Positions 1-6,926 of a DNA stretch of 10,068 bases are shown here, one piece after another (position 1 is the first letter of the stretch; each line of letters starts with the position of its first letter). The translations under genes were made by a program, and so were the position numbers. The notes under the pieces were generated by a model. It was not told the DNA's origin. It was given only the letters and a program-made list of their open reading frames with translations, and made no database searches. The stretch spans positions 1-10,068 of the forward strand of contig CADWAF010004618.1 in assembly GCA_902984215.1 (NCBI GenBank), in the 5' to 3' direction. The stretch is from Willaertia magna (lineage: Eukaryota > Heterolobosea > Eutetramitea > Acrasida > Naegleriidae).

Positions 1-229
1 GTAAACTTTGTAATTTATCATTTCCAATTAAAGATTGTTGATTTGGAACTATTAATAATGGATTTAAATTATAATCTTTTGCTGAATTTTCTACATTATG
101 TACTTGTAAATGTACATTACACAAATTTTTATTACAATTATTACAATAATGAGTTGCTTGCAATAATTCTTTTATATCAGTATTTTCTAAACATAAATTA
201 CAGAGTTCTTTTGATTTTGTTAATTTCAT
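1..229 (-). CDS. B-box zinc-finger protein (TRIM/NHL-like), partial at 3' end
   Basis: The minus-strand frame opens at ATG 229-227 and stays open for 76 codons to the window edge. The product begins MKLTKSKELCNLCLENTD and continues with ATHYCNNCNKNLCNVHLQVH. The zinc-ligand pattern is Cys10-x2-Cys13, then about 15 residues, Cys29-x2-Cys32, Cys37, His40 and His44, which fits a B-box zinc finger, a protein-interaction fold of TRIM-type proteins. The residues after it (NPLLIVPNQQSLIG) match the paralogue at 1218-1521, which ends in an NHL-type repeat. The full gene therefore probably carries NHL repeats beyond the window; this part is inferred. The ATG is followed directly by conserved sequence and aligns with the paralogue's ATG. 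No break is visible, so this may be the functional member of the pair. The real target or partner is unknown. Confidence 0.72.
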   Translation of the reverse strand, partial: MKLTKSKELCNLCLENTDIKELLQATHYCNNCNKNLCNVHLQVHNVENSAKDYNLNPLLIVPNQQSLIGNDKLQSL

Positions 230-867
230 TATTTTAAAAGCTAAAGCCAAGACTAGTTTTTGATTTTATATTTTTAGTTAAGGTTAGTTTAGTGGTTTTA
301 ATAAAGAGAGAGTTAATAAAGAGAGAGTATAGTGCTATAATGTTTTTTTTGAGGTATTTTTTTTAAAATAATTTTTGTTTTTAAAGAACTATTAAGAATT
401 GTTAAAGCGGTTTTTTCTTTTTTGTACTAGAAAAAGGCGGTAAACTTTACATCATTATCTTCCGATAATGTCGTTTAATCTTTTCTAACTAGATTAAAAG
501 TACACTGAACAATTATTTGAATTCTTTTAACCTGATTGACATTGATGTAAATAAATATATTTTTGATTATTGTAATCAATTTTAAATATCTATAAACATT
601 TATAATTTTACAATAATTAATAGTTTAAAATTTAAATTCAAATTAAATGTTTGTAGCGTTTCTTTTTATTGTAACAATTAATAAATTATCTAATGAACTT
701 ATATTTATTAAATAATTTACATTTTGTAACAAATAAAAAATTTTATTATAATAAAGCAACAAGAAAGTGTTTCTAAAATAATTATTTGTGTCTAGAAAAA
801 TTACAAATTGTATAAATTTTATTATTGTAATCGGATACAAATTGTTGTTATTTGGTGTGTTAAAAAG
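230..867. other. AT-rich region with no supported gene
   Basis: No convincing coding frame is present; open frames here start at TTG and show no family similarity. The stretch contains a 15-bp tandem duplication (298-327) and an inverted repeat TTTAATCT (474-481) / AGATTAAA (491-498) with a 9-nt loop. The first part is the presumed promoter and 5' leader of the minus-strand B-box gene. Nothing else is recognisable. Confidence 0.5.
298..327. repeat. Two tandem copies of a 15-bp unit
   Basis: The unit TTAATAAAGAGAGAG occurs twice back to back (298-312 and 313-327) without a mismatch. It lies about 70-100 bp upstream of the B-box gene start on the minus strand. It is probably a recent slippage duplication; a regulatory role cannot be judged. 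Confidence 0.85.
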
Positions 868-1191
868 ATGATGATAGAAATGTATAAAGTTAATATGTAT
901 TTACAAAAAAAAATCAAAGTTCTATTCTTTTTAATTAAAGGCGTTAAGCAATCAATTATCATAACAGAATTCTTAACAAATACATCACAACAAACAAAAT
1001 TTTCAAAAAAAAATTACAAAAAAAATTTAAATTCATTGTATTTCATCATCATTAGCACTTCCGCAGCTTTCATTAATCACATCATCATTAACCCAACAAT
1101 ACTCTTATTCATTGAATACTACCTACAAAACAAGAAAATAACATCAACTTTAGACATCATAAAATCATTCATTGACAAAATTAACAAATAA
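868..1191 (+). CDS. Hypothetical Lys/Asn/Ile-rich protein, 107 residues, doubtful
   Basis: The frame runs from ATG 868 to TAA 1189-1191. I recognise no family. The product starts MMIEMYKVNMYLQKKIKVLF and has one marked hydrophobic stretch in its second half (FIIISTSAAFINH, then a second hydrophobic run PTILLFIEYY), which could be a membrane segment or hairpin. From about 1045 onward the codons favour ATC, TTC, AAC and CAC, unlike the ATT/AAT-rich RCC1 exons nearby. This codon bias is the main reason to suspect real coding. It ends 26 nt before the B-box pseudogene on the same strand. The alternative is a chance frame in AT-rich DNA; no paralogue in the window supports it. Confidence 0.3.
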   Translation: MMIEMYKVNMYLQKKIKVLFFLIKGVKQSIIITEFLTNTSQQTKFSKKNYKKNLNSLYFIIISTSAAFINHIIINPTILLFIEYYLQNKKITSTLDIIKSFIDKINK

Positions 1192-1217
1192 TTAAAAAGA
1201 TCAAAACAATAACAACA

Positions 1218-1521
1218 ATGAAAGTAACTACTGATACCGTTTTATGTAATTTATGTTTAGAAGATGTAAACATTGAAAAACCATTACAAGCAACTCATTA
1301 TTGTAATAATTGTAATAAAAATTTATGTAATGTACATTTACAATTACATAATTTAGAAAAGTCAACAAAAGATCATAATTTAAATCAATTATTAATAGTT
1401 CCAAATCAACAATCTTTAATTGGAAAATTTAAATAGACCAATTGGAATTACTTTAAATGAAGAAAATAATCAAATTTATATTGTTGAACTTTGGGGACAT
1501 TGTTGTAAATTATTTAAATGA
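1218..1521 (+). pseudogene. B-box/NHL protein, internally deleted and frameshifted
   Basis: The frame from ATG 1218 encodes a B-box: VLCNLCLEDV, then ATHYCNNCNKNLCNVHLQLH, with the same Cys/His ligands as the gene at 1-229. It stops at TAG 1434-1436 after 72 codons. In the next frame, from about 1423 to TGA 1519-1521, the sequence reads NRPIGITLNEENNQIYIVEL followed by WGHCCKLFK. This has the shape of one NHL beta-propeller repeat (PxGI, then D/N-rich turn, then IYIVE and a final KLF). TRIM-NHL proteins carry several such repeats, so most of the linker and propeller appears to be missing, and the join shifted the frame. It is a head-to-head inverted relative of the left-edge gene, about 1 kb away. 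A short B-box-only product is possible, but a pseudogene is more likely. Confidence 0.65.
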
Positions 1522-1590
1522 AATTATTGTAAACATTTTTATTTCTGTAATTTAATTATTAATTTACAATAAATAATTAAAAATTTTATT

Positions 1591-1856
1591 CTATTTTTTA
1601 CCACTTTTATCATTAATCTTATCATCACTTTCAACAATATAAATTTGTCCATTACGCATAATTAAATTTTTATATTTTTTATAACTTTTTTCACCATAAT
1701 TAATTTCATACAAATACCATTACAATCAGCTGAATAAAATAATATAATATAAATTAAAACAATAATATTTAAACCACCACAATTTATAAATTTAATTTTA
1801 TCTTTTACAACACAAATCTTTGTAAATTCATTATAAATTTTATTATAAATTTCTCC
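1591..1856 (-). pseudogene. RCC1-repeat gene fragment, decayed
   Basis: Read on the minus strand from about 1856, the sequence encodes GEIYNKIYNEFTKICVVKDK and then IKFINCGGLNIIVLI, which resembles an RCC1 propeller blade (conserved CGG and hydrophobic strand). After a small rearrangement it continues in another frame as INYGEKSYKKYKNLIMRNGQ and IYIVESDDKINDKSGKK, ending at TAG (plus-strand CTA at 1591-1593). The same sequence occurs on the plus strand at about 6950-7350, where this copy's block VVKDKIKF is interrupted by a 5-nt loss. Neither copy has a start, a full propeller or a continuous frame. It is a relic of a subfamily different from the genes at 3190 and 5512. Confidence 0.6.
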
Positions 1857-1930
1857 TAACTGGAAGGTTTGTTACAATAAGATTCTTTAAAAAAACTTAC
1901 GAAAATCATTGAAATTTCTCACAAAAAAAA

Positions 1931-2569
1931 ATGAATAAATATCATCACGCTAATGAAGAAGATTATTTAACAATCAACTCATCCACAACACAAACAACCA
2001 ACAAGCTCTTTAAAAAAAGTACCATTCTTTCCATTATCGCAATTATCATTTCTCTTGTTATTGCCGTTATTGGAATATTATCATTTGCAGCAACTTTAAT
2101 TACAATAACAATTATAAATAATAATAATATTAACACTTTATTAGCTACAAATTATGATAATTATATTGAAAATAAACCAATGTTATTTCACATTAGTGAA
2201 AAGGAGAAATTTTCATTTGGTTTAGGAAATATTGAAAATTTAAATAAAGTGTCACAACAATTAAATATTAAAATACCTGACATTACAATTATAACAAATG
2301 GAAATGCAATTTTAGAATATTTTAATAATGAAACTGTTGCTTTAATGAAAAATGCAGTTGATAATTATAAAACTTCAATAAAATGTTGTAAAGTTGCGTT
2401 GACTGGAAATTTAATTGAAATGGGAAAATGTAAGAATGATCCAAATACAATTGAACAATGTGTTGATAACGTGATTGCTAATGAGATGCCTAAATTTGTT
2501 AATGTTGTTCCTGCTGGGATTGTTTTTATAAATGAAAATTATGCTAAATTTAGATATTTTAAACCTTAA
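1931..2569 (+). CDS. Single-pass (type II-like) membrane protein, 212 residues
   Basis: An uninterrupted frame runs from ATG 1931, preceded by an A-rich run typical of start sites here, to TAA 2567-2569. I do not recognise the family. Residues 1-29 are polar and contain EEDYLTI, which includes a YxxI-type tyrosine sorting motif. Residues about 31-61 are strongly hydrophobic (SIIAIIISLVIAVIGILSFA), long enough for one span. The rest (about 150 residues) is polar, with four cysteines in a tight group (KCCKVALTGN, then CKND and QCVDN at about residues 151-178) that could form disulphides in a lumenal or extracellular domain. AATAAA signals follow within 60 bp. A 108-bp internally deleted copy at 9113-9220 shows that the gene belongs to a duplicated set. 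Its function is unknown. Confidence 0.7.
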   Translation: MNKYHHANEEDYLTINSSTTQTTNKLFKKSTILSIIAIIISLVIAVIGILSFAATLITITIINNNNINTLLATNYDNYIENKPMLFHISEKEKFSFGLGNIENLNKVSQQLNIKIPDITIITNGNAILEYFNNETVALMKNAVDNYKTSIKCCKVALTGNLIEMGKCKNDPNTIEQCVDNVIANEMPKFVNVVPAGIVFINENYAKFRYFKP

Positions 2570-2627
2570 TGTATTTATTTTTTTTAAATTATTTTGTATA
2601 ATTATGTTTTGCGTAATTGAAATAAAG

Positions 2628-2639
2628 AATAAATTTATT
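2628..2639. terminator. Palindromic AATAAATTTATT polyadenylation signal
   Basis: AATAAATTTATT reads identically on both strands, giving an AATAAA signal in each direction. It lies about 60 bp after the stop of the membrane-protein gene and about 90 bp beyond the stop of the convergent RCC1 fragment. A second AATAAA is at 2621-2626. The role is inferred from the hexamer and its position. Confidence 0.5.
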
Positions 2640-2726
2640 ACAGTACTGAAAATGTCATAAAACCTAATTTGTTACAGGTTGGACAGTTTACAAAAAAAAC
2701 ATTGTAAATCATTTTAATCATTATTA

Positions 2727-2815
2727 TTAACAAAGTGTTACAACTGAAGTGTCACTGTTGTGTGGTTCCTTAATTAAATCCAATAATTTCCTTTCAAAAT
2801 ATTGTAAACTTTTCC
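2727..2815 (-). pseudogene. 3' end fragment of an RCC1-family gene
   Basis: On the minus strand the sequence reads KSLQYFERKLLDLIKEPHNS and DTSVVTLC, ending at TAA (plus-strand TTA at 2727-2729). This matches the C-terminus of the RCC1 gene at 3190-4651 (SLQYFEKKLLNLIKEPHFSD) and even more closely the right-edge pseudogene at 9374-9990, including the ending TLC followed by TAATAATAAT. Upstream of about 2815 the similarity stops, so only the last ~30 codons survive. It sits convergent to the membrane-protein gene, the same arrangement as at 9113-9990. Confidence 0.7.
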
Positions 2816-3189
2816 TCCACTTTGTAATTCATTGGACAGGTGTTTACAACTTTTGTAAACTACTTCGGGTGTGGTGAGTACATAATAGTGTTAAATTATA
2901 CTCAAGTTCAGAGGAATAAGGTAAATGTTTACCAGAATAACAGTTTTGATCTGAGAGATGCAAAAAACTGATATTTCTCATACTACTTCGACAGTTGATA
3001 TTGATACAGCTGAATACACTCAGACTATAAATTCCAAATAATTTTGTTTAATTATAATAACTGTATAAAAAAGCTCTTTTATTGTATTCCAAAAAAAAAA
3101 AGGTTTTACTTGTAAATATGGGCGATCCAAACTGGATCCTTTACGTAAAAACTTTTAAAAGATTTTATTGTAAATTGTTTAAAAAAAAA
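2816..3189. other. Intergenic region upstream of the first RCC1 gene
   Basis: I see no gene here. The last ~35 bp before ATG 3190 (TTGTAAATTGTTT then A-run) resemble the sequence before ATG 5512, so a common leader was duplicated with the RCC1 genes. The part from 2840 to 3010 is less AT-rich than its surroundings and matches nothing else in the window. Confidence 0.4.
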
Positions 3190-4651
3190 ATGGAACAACA
3201 ACAAGTAAATGGATTATTTTTATTTTCAACAAATAACATTGGGGGCATGCAATTATACAAGTACGTAAACTATATTTTACAATTTAAATATTAAAATTAA
3301 AAGTTTACCAGAAGAAGAAAAAATTAATGACACAAAATGGAATACTTTAAAATTTCCTGAAAATTGTAAAATTATTAAAAAAATTGTTTGTGGCGCTGAA
3401 TTTGTTGCAATTTGTAACGGTAATTATTTTAATTTACAAAATTATTTTATTTATAATTTATTTTACAAACTGATTTACAAAAAAACTGTAGAAAAAAATG
3501 AAATTTATTATTTTGGAAATTTTGGAAATTTTGGAACTTCAAGAATCCATTTTTGGAACCAATTAATTATTGAAAGTAATTTAAAAAATAATTTAAAAAA
3601 TTTATATGCAAGCTATTTAAATTTAATTATCCAATTAGATAGTGACAACATTACAATTTTTAATAATGATACAACATCAACAACTTTAAATTTTAATTGT
3701 GGAATTAAAATGATTTTTACAGGACCCTTGTCAACACAATTTATTGTAATTGGCAGTAAGTATTTTACAATTATTATTAAATCATTTACAATCAATAATA
3801 CACTTTAGAAAACAATAAAGTTTATGAAATCTCATCTGATTTCAAACAAACAGAAATTGACACAAGTGAAATTGATAAAAATTCAATTATTAAACGTATT
3901 GCATTTTCTACTAGAGCAAATCTTTTAGTTACAAGTGATAATAAAATTTATGGTTATGGTTCAAGTTCATTTGGGGAATTAGGAGATTTACAATCATCTT
4001 TGTATGAATTTGAATACATGTCAACTCCATTTGAAAAGGAAAGTGAAATTGTTGATGTGAAGGGTGGTTATTATCATTTTGTTGTTTTATTAAGTAAGTA
4101 GTTAAAATTGTAGTTATTTATTGTGGTGTGTAATTATAATTTTATTTTTAATTATTACCGAAAATATATATAATTAAGAAAGCGGAATTGTTTATGCTAT
4201 TGGATATAATAATATTGGTGCTGTTAATGTTTACAATCAAAATAGTTTTAATCATTTCATAAGATTAACGCACCCGTTATTTGAAAATGAATTTATCAAT
4301 AGAATTTATTGTTCTTCACGTGGAACTGTTTTAATTACAAAAAGTAATTATGCCTATTTCATTGGTGAAGTTGTTTACGGATTAACAGGATATGACTGTG
4401 ACAATTCGATTGATGAAAATATTCAAAGTTATAAAGTAAATGAAAATACAATTCAAAAAGTAAAATTAAGTGATGAATATAATGATGTTGTGGCTGGAGG
4501 ATGGCATTATATTATTTATAATAATTACAATTTAAAAAAGAGTAAAAGTTTACAATATTTTGAAAAGAAGTTATTAAATTTAATTAAAGAGCCACACTTC
4601 AGTGACATTTCAATTATACTTTTTGTAACAGAATATTATTATTTTAATTAA
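3190..4651 (+). CDS. RCC1-repeat protein with truncated BTB-like C-terminus, five exons, 402 residues
   Basis: Exons are 3190-3260, 3304-3419, 3492-3755, 3809-4093 and 4179-4651 (1209 nt including the stop). All introns are GT..AG (43, 72, 53 and 85 nt). Splicing gives one continuous frame, and the paralogue at 5512 has the same junctions and phases. The start MEQQQVNGLFLFSTNNIGG is chosen by alignment to that paralogue; an in-frame ATG at 3118 would add 24 residues. RCC1-like blades include IVCGAEFVAICNEKNEIYYF, NLLVTSDNKIYGYGSSSFGE, VDVKGGYYHFVVLLKSGIVY and VVAGGWHYIIY. RCC1 repeats form beta-propellers used as interaction or GTPase-exchange platforms; the role here is unknown. The tail, NLIKEPHFSDISIIL, looks like the first strand of a BTB/POZ domain and then stops. 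An 18-nt GGAAATTTT duplication at 3515-3532 adds three residues relative to the paralogue. This is the best-preserved copy. Confidence 0.8.
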
Positions 4652-4668
4652 AAATAATTAATAAAAAA

Positions 4669-4680
4669 AATAAATTTATT
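4669..4680. terminator. Palindromic bidirectional AATAAA signal between convergent genes
   Basis: AATAAATTTATT gives AATAAA on both strands in the 27-bp gap between the RCC1 stop (4649-4651) and the stop of the convergent small membrane-protein gene (4679-4681). On the minus strand the stop codon runs directly into the signal (TAATAAA). A further AATAAA lies at 4660-4665. The function is inferred from the hexamer and position. Confidence 0.55.
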
Positions 4681-5104
4681 AGTTCTTTCTTTCTTCATCA
4701 GATTTAACACTATTATAAATAACATTGTAAAACATTTTAATCACTTTATACAAAATTTGTAATGATTTTACTGGTTCAGTAATTATATACCAAACAATAA
4801 ATAAAGAAATTAAAATTACAGTTTTAAATACACCAACCAAAGTTGCAGCCAAAATCTCTTCACCAAATTCCTTTAAAGTTTCTACCAACCACGATCCTTC
4901 CTTTTAACCATTAGTTTTCTTTTCAGCAGTATTAGCAGTTGAATTTAATGTGGTTGTTTCTTGTTGTTTATTATTTTTACTATTATCATTGGAAGTTATT
5001 GATTGATTTTCTTGTTGTTGAATATTTAAAGTGTGAATAGTAGTTGTTAAATTGAGAAATAATAACAGATTAATGAGTAGAAGTCGAAAAATTAAATTTT
5101 TTAC
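4679..5104 (-). pseudogene. Small membrane protein with an in-frame stop and no ATG
   Basis: The C-terminal 69 codons before TAA (4679-4681) read VETLKEFGEEILAATLVGVF, then KTVILISLFIVWYIITEPVK, then SLQILYKVIKMFYNV and a charged KSDEERKN tail. One membrane span covers about VFKTVILISLFIVWYII. The last 52 residues are nearly identical to the intact ORF at 6742-6915. Upstream, the same frame crosses TAA 4904-4906 and stays open to 5104, giving IFRLLLINLLLFLNLTTTIH (signal-peptide-like) and then a Gln/Asn/Thr-rich stretch ending EKKTNG before the stop. No ATG lies in this frame upstream. The gene is either broken (stop plus lost start) or spliced from an unseen 5' exon; a GTAAGT donor-like site occurs on the minus strand at 5107-5102. 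I recognise no family. Confidence 0.55.
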
Positions 5105-5209
5105 TTACTAAATTAGTAGTTAAGAAAATAATCAAATACGGTCTATTATTTTTTGTAAACCCGGAAAACCGGAAGACAGACTCGACTTTTTGGACTTCTA
5201 CCGATTAAT
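5069..5209. repeat. 25-bp imperfect inverted repeat, 91-bp spacer
   Basis: The left arm 5069-5093 (ATTAATGAGTAGAAGTCG...) and the reverse complement of the right arm 5185-5209 (ATTAATCGGTAGAAGTCC...) agree at about 21 of 25 positions. The spacer contains the small hairpin CCGGAAAACCGG at 5161-5172. The element sits at the 5' end of the minus-strand membrane-protein gene and upstream of the RCC1 copy at 5512. It could be a small foldback (MITE-like) element or a divergent promoter. No flanking target-site duplication was identified. Confidence 0.5.
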
Positions 5210-5511
5210 GTTGTTTTTTACGGGCTAGTTGTTGTTGTTTGTTTTTTACGAGATGAATGAGCTTATTCATCGTTTTTGTGTTGTGTGAAATGAAATTACG
5301 GATATAAGGTGATTTGTTGTTATTGACAAGTAATTTTAACATTTTTAACTTTTAGAATCGTTTTAATTTTAAATTGCGGTTTTGATTGACAGTAACTGTC
5401 AGTTAAAAAAATTGATTGGCGTTTGATAATAAATTATTTTAATAATTTGTTTTTTTTTAAAAATAACAAATGATTTTCATTGAAAATTAATTGTAAACTA
5501 TTTCAAAAAAA
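5210..5511. promoter_or_regulatory. Upstream region of the second RCC1 gene, with a perfect palindrome
   Basis: No gene is visible. The region contains TGACAG-TAA-CTGTCA at 5387-5401, a perfect inverted repeat about 110 bp before ATG 5512, and a 7-bp hairpin GATGAAT/ATTCATC around 5253-5272. TGACAG is known as the core recognised by TALE-class homeodomain proteins in other eukaryotes; a regulatory role here is inference only. Confidence 0.3.
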
Positions 5512-6647
5512 ATGAGTAGACAACAACAAATAAACGGTTCATTTTTATTTGCAACAAATAACGTTGGTGGCATGCAATTAGGCGAGTACGTAATATTTAA
5601 TTATTTTTTAAATATTAAAAAATTTAAAGTTTACAAAATGAAACAATTAATGAAACAAAATGGAATACTTTAAAATTTCCTGAAAATTGTAAAATTATTA
5701 AAAAAGCTGTTTGTGGAGCTGAATTTGTTGTTATTTGTAATGGTAAATATTAATTTTATTTTATTTACAATTTTATTTTAAAATTATATTAATTTTAACT
5801 TTTTTACAAAAAAACGGTAAAACTTTTAAACAGAAAAAAATGAAATTTATTATTTTGGGAATTTTGGAACTTCAGACCATTTTTGGAACCAAATAATTAT
5901 TGAAAATAATTTAAAAAATAATTTAAAAAATTTATATGCAAACTATTCAAATTTAATTATTCAATTAAATAACGATAACATTACAATTTTTAAAAATGAT
6001 GAAACATCACAAACTTTAAATTTTGAAAATTGCGGAATTAAATTTATATTTACTGGACCCTTGTCAAAACAATTTATTATAGTTGACGGTAAGTAATAAT
6101 TATTTTATAAATACAATATTATTTTTTATTAAATTTACAATATTTTGAAACAAATTTTACAACCAAAACACTTTAGATAAAAATAAAATTTATGAAGCCT
6201 CAGATTCATTAAAAGAAATTGACACAAGTGAAATTGACAATTATAATTCAAATACAATTAAATGTATTGGTTGTGCTTCTCAAGCTTATTTATTAGTTAC
6301 AAGTGAAAATAAAATTTATGGTTATGGTTCAAGTACTTTTGGAGAATTAGGTAATTTACAACCAAATTTAGATAAATTTCAATACATGTCAACTCCATTT
6401 GAAAAGGAAAGTGAAATTATTGATGTGAAGGGTGGTTATTATCATTTTGTTGTTTTATTAAGTAAGTAATTTATTAGTGTATTATGATAATTATTTATTT
6501 AAATATTTATTTTTTTAATAGAAAGTGGAATTGTTTATGCTATTGGATATAATTCACTTGGTTAAAAGTTTACAATATTTTGAAAATAAGTTGTCAAATT
6601 TAATTAAGGAACAATATTACAATGATATTTCAATTACTCTTTTCTAG
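5512..6647 (+). pseudogene. RCC1-repeat protein paralogue, truncated by an internal deletion
   Basis: Exons align with the gene at 3190: 5512-5585, 5630-5742, 5834-6088, 6177-6461 and 6522 onward, with introns of 44, 91, 88 and 60 nt in identical phases. The start MSRQQQINGSFLFATNNVGG is supported by an in-frame TAA 18 nt upstream of the ATG. Exon 5 reads SGIVYAIGYNSLG and stops at TAA 6563-6565, giving 256 residues. Directly after that, sequence for the family C-terminus resumes in another frame (SLQYFENKLSNLIKEQYYND, then ISITLF, stop TAG 6645-6647). About 330 bp present in the first gene (its later blades) are missing at this junction. The deletion removes the last blades and the BTB-like start, so a closed propeller is unlikely. 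The four upstream exons are intact, so transcription may persist and loss is probably recent. Confidence 0.75.
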
Positions 6648-6741
6648 CTAAAGTACTCAATTTAAATTTCATATAAATCATTATTTATATTTACATATAA
6701 CTTTTTAACAGTATGGCATTGAAAAATAATGTGTAAATTTA

Positions 6742-6915
6742 TTAATTCTTTTTTTCTTCATCAGATTTATCACCATTATAAATAACGTTGTAAAACATTT
6801 TAATCACTTTATACAAAATTTGTAATGATTTTACTGGTTCAGTAATTATATACCAAACAATAAAAAGAAATAAAAATACAATTTTAAATACACCAACCAT
6901 TGTTGCTGGTTCCAT
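6742..6915 (-). CDS. Small single-span membrane protein, 57 residues
   Basis: The frame runs from ATG 6915-6913 to TAA (plus-strand TTA 6742-6744). The product is MEPATMVGVFKIVFLFLFIV, then WYIITEPVKSLQILYKVIKM, then FYNVIYNGDKSDEEKKN. One hydrophobic span lies at about residues 7-25, followed by a basic amphipathic stretch and an acidic-basic tail. The last ~50 residues match the gene at 4679-5104 almost exactly, with substitutions mostly silent or conservative and the frame kept. This argues that the short C-terminal part is a real protein module. The first six residues do not match the longer relative, so this may be a shortened copy whose ATG was gained at the breakpoint. It converges on the RCC1 copy at 5512, repeating the first pair. 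On the minus strand an AATAAA overlaps the stop. Function unknown. Confidence 0.55.
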   Translation of the reverse strand: MEPATMVGVFKIVFLFLFIVWYIITEPVKSLQILYKVIKMFYNVIYNGDKSDEEKKN

Positions 6916-6926
6916 TGTTGCTGAGT

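Noticed and set aside
43..237. 64-codon plus-strand open frame
   Set aside because: It starts at TTG and is the antisense shadow of the B-box gene on the minus strand, whose Cys/His pattern is clear.
643..840. 65-codon minus-strand open frame
   Set aside because: It starts at TTG, is low complexity in AT-rich DNA, and has no paralogue or motif.
3082..3189. In-frame extension upstream of the first RCC1 gene, including ATG 3118
   Set aside because: The paralogue has an in-frame stop just before its ATG, and only the last ~35 bp upstream align, so the start at 3190 is preferred.
3613..3795. 60-codon minus-strand open frame
   Set aside because: It is antisense to RCC1 exon 3 and intron 3, which have better evidence.
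4625..4681. A further intron after DISIILF in the first RCC1 gene (GTAACA...TTAG) leading to a BTB exon
   Set aside because: The following plus-strand sequence does not encode BTB and is instead the convergent membrane-protein gene.
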